From: Halobacillus hunanensis
GTDB lineage: Bacteria; Bacillota; Bacilli; Bacillales; Halobacillaceae
NCBI RefSeq assembly: GCF_900166655.1
Contig: NZ_FVZB01000006.1
Location: forward strand, 1,054,001-1,118,000
DNA: 64,000 nucleotides
Direction of reading: 5' to 3'
The notes beneath the pieces are model-generated. The model was given only the letters and a program-made list of their open reading frames with translations. It did not search any database and was not told where the DNA came from. Shown here piece after piece: positions 58,141 to 64,000 of the stretch. The stretch's first letter is position 1. The number at the start of each line of letters is the position of its first letter. A program made the translations under genes and the position numbers.

Positions 58141-59514
58141 TCAGTTATCGTATTTTTCCTTCATTTGGTCGCCCTTTTCATTAATTTTCTCTTTCAATTC
58201 ATCGCCTTCCGTCTCAACGGTCTCCAGCAATGAATTGAATTTTTCCTCAAAAGAAGCCAGGATCTCCTGACGCTGCTCAATCATACTAATAACTTCTTCA
58301 CTTACTTGATCGCTGATCTGTTCATTCCCCTCTAAATAATAAACAGCCTCTTTTAAGTTACTTTCTTCGTCATAAGTCAGATTCATAAAATCCGTGCGTT
58401 TCCCGTACAGTTCATTCTTTTTATCTGTTTGTTCACCCGAAACCTCATTATAATTGTCGGCATTCCACGAACTCCACTCATTGTAAAGGCGAACACGTTC
58501 ATCTTCCCATACCTCTTTAAAGTCATCTTCAGATTCAACGGTTTTGAATTCACCGCCGCCTGCTTCCGCCACTTTTAGCAATTGTTCCTGTCCTTTGCTG
58601 TCAACGTCAAATCCAATTATATTAACAACTGCCTCAATATTAGAATCATGAAGTTTTTTCGCCGCTTCAACTGGATCCCCGTCACACGTCTCCACACCGT
58701 CACTGACAATATAAATAATGTTCTTGCTGCCGCCGTCGGTGTTCTCAAAGTCTTTCTTCGCTTCCGTTATAGATTTCGCAATCGGTGTCCAACCTGTTGG
58801 CTCGAATTTATCCAAAGCTTCCTCAAAATCTCCTTTATCATACGGCTTTAAATCATATACTAATTCCGTACTATCACAGGAAATTTCCTTATCACTATCC
58901 GCATTGCTTCCTTTATGTCCATACACTCTTAAACCGACATTAGCCTCCTTTGGCATGGAAGCAACAAAATTGTTAATCGCTGCTTTAGCTAGCTCCATTT
59001 TGGTTTTTCCGTCAACCTTTTGGGCCATACTGCCGCTTGCATCAAGCAGGATGGCGATATTGGCTGTGCTGTTGACCTTTTCCCCATTATCCAATTTCAT
59101 TCCACCTGGAGTGTCAGAAACCGCCGTCTCCATATGTGGATTAAATTCTTTGGCAAAATTATAATATTTCTTGTACTGACCTGATTCACTCATCAAACTC
59201 AATAAATTCGCATACACTTGGAAGCTGTCCTTATCCTGAAAAGCTGATTCATCCAATGCACGATGCACCACGGCCTCATTGTATGCATTCCCAGCATATT
59301 TCCCCGAATCTTGCTCAATAATATCCTCTATCGTCGTGGCTACTGCAAAATCTTTTTCAATACCTTCTTTATCTGAGGCAGCCTGTTCCTCCGTTTTTTC
59401 TGATGCCTTGTCTTCTGACTTTTTACCTTTTGTGGATGCCTCTTCATTAGATCCGCAAGCAGCAAGCAGACTGCACAATAAAAATAACAACACCAACCAT
59501 GATAACTTTTTCAC
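58141..59514 (-). CDS. VWA-domain lipoprotein
   Basis: 457 residues. Lipobox LLAACG (Cys near 20), a Glu/Lys/Ser-rich linker to about 55, then a von Willebrand A domain (about 145-330) with a complete MIDAS: LLDASGSMAQK near 153, a Thr in GWTPIAKS near 235, and IVSDGVETCDGD near 260. The C-terminal 110 residues are coiled-coil-like. Metal-dependent adhesion or scaffolding on the outer membrane face is likely; the partner is unknown. Confidence 0.85.
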   Translation of the reverse strand: MKKLSWLVLLFLLCSLLAACGSNEEASTKGKKSEDKASEKTEEQAASDKEGIEKDFAVATTIEDIIEQDSGKYAGNAYNEAVVHRALDESAFQDKDSFQVYANLLSLMSESGQYKKYYNFAKEFNPHMETAVSDTPGGMKLDNGEKVNSTANIAILLDASGSMAQKVDGKTKMELAKAAINNFVASMPKEANVGLRVYGHKGSNADSDKEISCDSTELVYDLKPYDKGDFEEALDKFEPTGWTPIAKSITEAKKDFENTDGGSKNIIYIVSDGVETCDGDPVEAAKKLHDSNIEAVVNIIGFDVDSKGQEQLLKVAEAGGGEFKTVESEDDFKEVWEDERVRLYNEWSSWNADNYNEVSGEQTDKKNELYGKRTDFMNLTYDEESNLKEAVYYLEGNEQISDQVSEEVISMIEQRQEILASFEEKFNSLLETVETEGDELKEKINEKGDQMKEKYDN

Positions 59515-59681
59515 GCAAACTCCCCCTACTTTTCCTAACTTTTTTGTAAAAATTTAAATTGGAAATTTATTCTCCCATCTTATACTACTAAAATGGGGAT
59601 AAATTACAACTGTGCCCAAGCTTTTTTCTTTTGAGGACAGGGCTAAATTGCTGAATTTCGCTGTTAAGAAGTTAGAGGCTC

Positions 59682-59715
59682 AAAAAAACGCCTCCCGTTT
59701 AGAAGTCCGGGAGGC
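59682..59715 (-). terminator. Terminator of the S15 peptidase gene
   Basis: GCCTCCCG/CGGGAGGC stem (59690-59697 with 59708-59715) followed on the minus strand by a T-run. Confidence 0.88.
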
Positions 59716-59749
59716 ACATGGCTATTGGTATAATATTTCAATGTAACAC

Positions 59750-61624
59750 TTAGTTCGAAAAAGCAACGGTTTGCTTTCCACCTACAATAGGCAGCACTAT
59801 TTTACTGCGCTTAGGATCCACTGTTATCTTTGTACCCGCTTCTGGTCGAATTGTATAGTTATGGTCAGAAGCAAGCAGAACCACACCTACTTGATGACCT
59901 TCTTTAAAGATATAATCATCGGGCTGCATTCCCCAAGTAAACTTATATTCTTTACCAGGCACAAGAGAGTGGGATTTAGAAATCGAATGGCGATTTTGCG
60001 GATCCATCCATCCTCTAGTCACTATTTCAAAGGATCCATCTGGAGCATAATCCACTAACAGTGCTGTTAGATTAGCAGCACGGGCATCAATGCTTGCTCG
60101 AATAGAAACCTCGGGAGTTCCGCTAATCCGCAGTGATGAATCAAGCCTCGGTGTTTGGTAAACAAGGCGATTCTCATGCTCACTGTTCGGATTCTCTGCA
60201 AGCGTTCTGGCTGTTATAGCAGGATTATCTATGAATGTGGCCGTAGTCTTATTTTTTCCTGACATTGGCTTTGGATCAAGACTGGTTTCCTCCTGCTGGA
60301 AGTACAGTGCTACGCCATTTGCATCTTTCGCAGGCCATGACTGATACGTTTTCCAATTTCCATCTTCTCGCTGAATATCAACCATCGGCTCTTCCATAAT
60401 GTTGTTGTCGATATCATACAACCAATGATCAAACCATTTATTTAGTGAATCCAGCCATTCCTCATTACCAAGGTAATAGGGGTTGGCATGTCCGCTCTGA
60501 TGAAGCCAAAGTTTACGCTCTACATTATTTTCACCAAGAGCATCCCACCATTGAGAAAGATGCTTCATCTTAACATTCCAGTCATTTAGTCCATGTACAG
60601 CAAACACACTAGCTTCAACTTTATTAGCATCTTTTACATAATTCCGTTCATCCCAATACTCATTGTAGTCGCCTGTTTCGCGATCCTGTAACCTTTCTAG
60701 TTTCTTCAGTACATCGTTACATTCCTCAGCATTCGCTCGTGTCGTAACTGCCTGGGCCAGTACGTCTGTATCTTCCCCTTGATAACCTCCTGGGGCTACT
60801 ACAGCGCCATTCGCACGATAATAATCATACCAGCTGCTGATCGCAGCGATCGGAACAATCGTTTCTAAGCCTTCTACACCCGTTGTGGAGACAGCATTCG
60901 GCAGAGTTCCATTGTATGAGATCCCGATCATCCCTGTACTTCCTGTTGACCAATCGGCTTTAACCAGATTTCCTTCACTATCATAAGCTTTTGTTCGCCC
61001 ATTTAACCAATCAATTACAGCTTTTGTTCCAAGTGTTTCGTTTTTGCCGCCCGAGGTTGCACAGCCATTAGAAAGTCCGCTCCCCAAACTTTCAGCCAGG
61101 ACTACTGCATACCCGCGCGGAACGAAATAATCATCATAATATCCAGGAAAAGAGGGTTGAGCCGGTCCGGCTGCTGTCGCGCTGGCTGCCGCTTGATTTT
61201 CAGCAAGGCTTACCTTCCCTTGCTCCCCTTTTCCTTTCTTCGCAGGCTTCCTATGATCGACTGGATTTAAAGGCACATCAACATCATGAAAATTGATCGG
61301 ATTTAGCCCAGCACGATACGGGCTCATTTCATAAATAACTGGAACTTTTAAACCTTGTTCCGTTTCTTTCGGCCGTATAATATCAGCATGTACCCGATCT
61401 AGTTCACCGTCTCCATCACTGTCGACTGAGGTTTCAATAAAAATGGTCTCCCTGATGGCTTCCTTATGAGAATAAACTGGCTGAGTTTTTCCATCCTCCA
61501 CTTCAATTTGCTGAACATCTGAAGACTCTGATTTTCCATCTTCAGCATCCGCTGGCTGAACAGCAGCCACCGTGGATAACATCAATAATAAAAACGTAGT
61601 ATATAGGAATGTACTTTTCCTCAC
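59750..61624 (-). CDS. Secreted X-Pro dipeptidyl-peptidase / CocE-type S15 hydrolase
   Basis: 624 residues with a signal peptide ending near VAAVQPADAE. The alpha/beta-hydrolase core has the nucleophile in GISYNGTLPNAV near 235, the Asp in AVHGLNDWNVK near 350 and the His in QSGHANPYYLG near 380. A C-terminal jelly-roll (about 440-620) completes the CocE/NonD layout. It probably trims proline-containing peptides outside the cell. Nearby secreted proteases (M14 pair; M4 protease at 7.4 kb) fit a protein-scavenging lifestyle. Confidence 0.88.
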   Translation of the reverse strand: MRKSTFLYTTFLLLMLSTVAAVQPADAEDGKSESSDVQQIEVEDGKTQPVYSHKEAIRETIFIETSVDSDGDGELDRVHADIIRPKETEQGLKVPVIYEMSPYRAGLNPINFHDVDVPLNPVDHRKPAKKGKGEQGKVSLAENQAAASATAAGPAQPSFPGYYDDYFVPRGYAVVLAESLGSGLSNGCATSGGKNETLGTKAVIDWLNGRTKAYDSEGNLVKADWSTGSTGMIGISYNGTLPNAVSTTGVEGLETIVPIAAISSWYDYYRANGAVVAPGGYQGEDTDVLAQAVTTRANAEECNDVLKKLERLQDRETGDYNEYWDERNYVKDANKVEASVFAVHGLNDWNVKMKHLSQWWDALGENNVERKLWLHQSGHANPYYLGNEEWLDSLNKWFDHWLYDIDNNIMEEPMVDIQREDGNWKTYQSWPAKDANGVALYFQQEETSLDPKPMSGKNKTTATFIDNPAITARTLAENPNSEHENRLVYQTPRLDSSLRISGTPEVSIRASIDARAANLTALLVDYAPDGSFEIVTRGWMDPQNRHSISKSHSLVPGKEYKFTWGMQPDDYIFKEGHQVGVVLLASDHNYTIRPEAGTKITVDPKRSKIVLPIVGGKQTVAFSN

Positions 61625-61895
61625 ACATAATCCCCTCCCTTATAGAATTCCATAACATTTACATTCTATGAAAGTTTAATAAGTTCCTTGTTTTGCTTAT
61701 AGAAACGTAAAATCAATAGAAAGGATGCAGGAATAATGAACCAGTAAGAAATATACAAACCTAAATTCAGACATCCCACTGCTTGAGAATACAAAATCCA
61801 ATAAGGATTTTGGAGTGGATAAGCAGACGACAGATGCAAAACAAAAAAGCTGACACTAGATTTCCACTAGCATCAGCTCTTCTACTATATTTATT
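61625..61895. other. Intergenic region without recognisable gene
   Basis: 271 bp of A+T-rich sequence holding the S15 peptidase promoter region on the minus strand near its left end and, at 61843-61878, the terminator of the next gene. I see no small ORF with a ribosome binding site. Confidence 0.6.
61843..61878 (-). terminator. Terminator of the SnoaL-like gene
   Basis: AGCTGA/TCAGCT stem with an inner CTAG/CTAG pair, followed on the minus strand by six T. Confidence 0.75.
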
Positions 61896-62342
61896 TTAAC
61901 TATTCTTTAATTCCTCTGTCATTTCTTCCACTAAATCCGGCCGGCCATGATACTGTGCCGGCGTATTTTGAAAAAGTTCAACTTTCCACTGATGATCTAT
62001 TTTCACTGCCATAAGTGTTTGGTGTGCATTAAGTTGTGGATCGAGTTCTGTATTACCAGGTGGAACCATTCCTGCAATAGCTCGCAATACAGCACTTTCT
62101 CCTCCTAATAGCCGGACATCCTTTACTTTACTCGTAAAAGGCGGTGTCGGATGCTTGGCAAAAATGTCACCAAGGTGCGCGGATATCTCATCGGGTCCTG
62201 TCAGCAAGCTCCCATCAAATCCAATTTGCTCCCCTGTTTCCGTATATAGTTCAGTCATTTCCTCCGCATTACGATCGTTCCAAGCATGAATTAACTTTTG
62301 ATAAAGTTCAATCACTTCTGCTTTTATTTCAGTATTATCCAC
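61896..62342 (-). CDS. SnoaL-like / SgcJ-family protein
   Basis: 148 residues of the NTF2-like fold: VIELYQKLIHAWNDRNAEEMTELY near 10-33, GPDEISAHLGDIF near 64 and LMAVKIDHQWKVELFQNTPA near 108. It is annotated as SgcJ/EcaC-type in many genomes without biochemical proof. It is monocistronic. Confidence 0.78.
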   Translation of the reverse strand: MDNTEIKAEVIELYQKLIHAWNDRNAEEMTELYTETGEQIGFDGSLLTGPDEISAHLGDIFAKHPTPPFTSKVKDVRLLGGESAVLRAIAGMVPPGNTELDPQLNAHQTLMAVKIDHQWKVELFQNTPAQYHGRPDLVEEMTEELKNS

Positions 62343-62596
62343 GATTTGCCTCCTCTTATAAAATCCCAGCTTATTTTAAATGTTACCATATCTGCCTTTA
62401 GAGCATCTCTAAATGAACCTTCATCTCACGACCTGTCTAATAACGCAAGGAATTTATATCCATTTCTAAAGACCTCTTCTATATAAATGTCCTCGAAAAC
62501 AGTAGGTACACGGAATTATTTTCCTTTTTTATAAAGGAATTATACACTCCCTGACAGAAAAAGTATTTTATAAATTACTCTTTGAGGAGGATCTCT

Positions 62597-63649
62597 ATGA
62601 AAAACAAAATTATAACAGCTATAATGAGTGCGGTCTTATTAATGTCAGGGACATTTTTGACAGGAACAAGCACAGTCCTAGCTGGGGATAACGGCACCAA
62701 TGGACCGAACTACGGTGGAAATGAAACGATTAAGAATGAGCGTCTCCACTCCTATAAAGAAATGGTTAATTTCTTAGAAAAATCCGATAAGCGTTCGGAG
62801 GCATTAGAACTTGAAGTCTATGGGCAGTCTGTTCAAGGAAGAGATTTATACTTGGCCAATTTCGGTATCGATGAAGACAACCCCACCATATTATTTCTGA
62901 CCCAGCAGCATGGAAATGAAACACTCACGACAGAAGGCGCCCTTCAAGTCATCAAACACTTAACATCAAATGGAAAACAAGTACAGGAAATCCTCAAAAA
63001 TGTAAATGTTCTTATCGCTCCCCGGCTAAATGTTGACGGAGCTGAGGGTGATGTCAATTTCTCCTTAGAGGATTATGTTGCCGGTACTCACACCCGTTAC
63101 AACGCAAATGGTGTTGACCTAAATCGTGATCATGTTGAACGTAATCAGCCTGAAACGAAAGCACTACATCAGAATATTCTACAGACATATAAGCCTGATT
63201 ATATGATTGACCTGCATCACCAAGGGACTCAAACGACATTAGGGGATACAGGAGAGCTCGTATCCGGATCCATCCTATATCCGACAAACGAAAATGTAGA
63301 TCCAGAAGTACGGGAACAATCAAAACAGCTAGGTGCAGTCGTGTACAATGCCATTGACTCAAAAGGATATGGTCTTCTGTCTAAATATCCAGGCAGTAAC
63401 AAACCAACGATCAGCCGTAACGGACTAGCCCTCGAGTATGGAATTTCTACCTTACTGCTGGAGGTACGTGGAATGGCAGACCATTGGTACGAAGATTACG
63501 TCCTTGGACAGAAGAGTAACGGGTATCTCATTAAACAGGTGGTAACAGCAATGGAAGCAAGCTTGAAGGCGCTTGCTGACGGCTCGATCCAATCTGCTGA
63601 TACTTCATTCTGGGAAACCTTACCTGAAAGTAACTACTCTGGTGAATAA
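62597..63649 (+). CDS. Secreted M14-family zinc carboxypeptidase
   Basis: 350 residues with a signal peptide ending near STVLAGD. Zinc ligands are H and E in QQHGNETLT near 104 and H in MIDLHHQGT near 210. The substrate residues NxDGAE and GVDLNRDH follow the M14 pattern, and the general base Glu is in LLLEVRGM near 290. The ATG at 62597 follows GAGGAGG. A second M14 gene starts 31 nt after its stop. Confidence 0.87.
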   Translation: MKNKIITAIMSAVLLMSGTFLTGTSTVLAGDNGTNGPNYGGNETIKNERLHSYKEMVNFLEKSDKRSEALELEVYGQSVQGRDLYLANFGIDEDNPTILFLTQQHGNETLTTEGALQVIKHLTSNGKQVQEILKNVNVLIAPRLNVDGAEGDVNFSLEDYVAGTHTRYNANGVDLNRDHVERNQPETKALHQNILQTYKPDYMIDLHHQGTQTTLGDTGELVSGSILYPTNENVDPEVREQSKQLGAVVYNAIDSKGYGLLSKYPGSNKPTISRNGLALEYGISTLLLEVRGMADHWYEDYVLGQKSNGYLIKQVVTAMEASLKALADGSIQSADTSFWETLPESNYSGE

Positions 63650-63679
63650 TTGCTAAAAAGCTTGAAGGAGTTGAAGAAT

Positions 63680-64000
63680 TTGAAGAAAAGAAACCTGCTA
63701 ACTGTCCTGAGCACGATTGTACTTTCTGCAAGTATTGTCATCCCTGCCTCCGCAGCGGGTAACCATCCTGGAACCCCTGAACAGCAGACCTATAATAGTT
63801 CCGGTTTCACGAACTATGCTCAATTAGGAAAAAAACTTAAAAAAATAGAGCGGACCAGTAACGGAAAAGTCGATGTTAGTGTGGCAGGACACTCTAATAG
63901 CGGGAGAAATATCTATCAGGCAAGAGTCGGTGATGGTGACCGTGTCATCATGATTGAAAGTGAGATTCACGGAAACGAAAAAACAGGAACAGAAGCTCTA
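63680..64000 (+). CDS. Second secreted M14-family peptidase, truncated by the window end
   Basis: The first 107 residues are visible. A TTG start lies nine bases after AAGGAG. The signal peptide MKKRNLLTVLSTIVLSASIV ends near PASAAG. The zinc-site start ESEIHGNEKTGTEAL is at the right edge, and the order of features repeats the upstream M14 gene (LGKKLKKIERTS..., VAGHSNSGRNIYQARV). It is thus a diverged tandem paralogue; the rest lies beyond base 64000. Confidence 0.82.
   Translation, partial: MKKRNLLTVLSTIVLSASIVIPASAAGNHPGTPEQQTYNSSGFTNYAQLGKKLKKIERTSNGKVDVSVAGHSNSGRNIYQARVGDGDRVIMIESEIHGNEKTGTEAL

Overview
The window reads as a chromosomal segment of a low-GC Gram-positive, endospore-forming Bacillaceae bacterium, most likely a moderately halophilic genus such as Halobacillus, Thalassobacillus or Virgibacillus. 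The grounds are strong AGGAGG-type ribosome binding sites, sigma-A promoters, catabolite-responsive elements (cre), a TPP riboswitch of the ykoFEDC type, an Sda-like sporulation checkpoint peptide, an NprR-like RRNPP regulator and acid-rich proteins. The genus is inferred. No rRNA, tRNA, prophage, transposase or CRISPR array was seen. Most of the window is ordinary core and accessory metabolism in short operons separated by clear hairpin terminators.

Layout. 1-7.2 kb: 3'-truncated helD-type ATPase, cysK with a hairpin-containing leader, a TRIC/YadS membrane protein, an HTH-PAS regulator followed by an unlisted Sda-like small gene, an MhqR-type operator in front of a ring-cleaving dioxygenase, and an aconitase of the short (about 650 aa) type. 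7.3-10.6 kb: secreted M4 neutral protease divergent from an NprR-like TPR regulator whose stop codon overlaps a 39-residue exported pro-peptide, a self-contained quorum-sensing cassette. 10.7-13.4 kb: DUF429 protein, a persulfide-dioxygenase/rhodanese fusion with a palindromic operator, and a DUF6933 protein. 13.7-18.2 kb: trehalose operon (EIIA, treP, treA, treR) with two TreR operators and a cre. 18.3-26.1 kb: MFS exporter lacking an ordinary start codon, nicotinamidase, trhO, an S51-like peptidase bracketed by a 29-bp repeat, pdxK/thiD, an alkyltransferase-like protein, an iron-sulfur PD-(D/E)XK nuclease, an SDR and a 5'-3' exonuclease.

26.3-38 kb: aldehyde dehydrogenase plus DUF779, thiamine-precursor ECF transporter under a TPP riboswitch, nucleotidyltransferase, GNAT, CurA-like reductase, a 149-bp mobile-like repeat, and pabA-pabBC-DCC. 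38-43.3 kb: cstA with cre, then a cluster of an ArsD-like CC protein, a small protein ending in Cys-Cys, a cysteine-free ArsA/Get3 ATPase and an MDR oxidoreductase, followed by an orphan response regulator. 43.4-51.3 kb: hydrolase, membrane protein, and a LacI-controlled operon of PfkB kinase, hxlA, hxlB and a TRAP transporter. 51.4-64 kb: CAP protein, DEAD-box helicase yfmL, SRPBCC, two GNATs, DUF4349 lipoprotein, FetAB-like ABC exporter, VWA lipoprotein, secreted S15 peptidase, SnoaL-like protein and two tandem M14 peptidases, the second cut off by the window end.

The strongest candidates for undescribed biology are the NprR/NprX-like cassette beside the neutral protease, the ArsA-like ATPase cluster with two small vicinal-cysteine proteins, the hxlAB-kinase-TRAP operon, and two families of short interspersed repeats.
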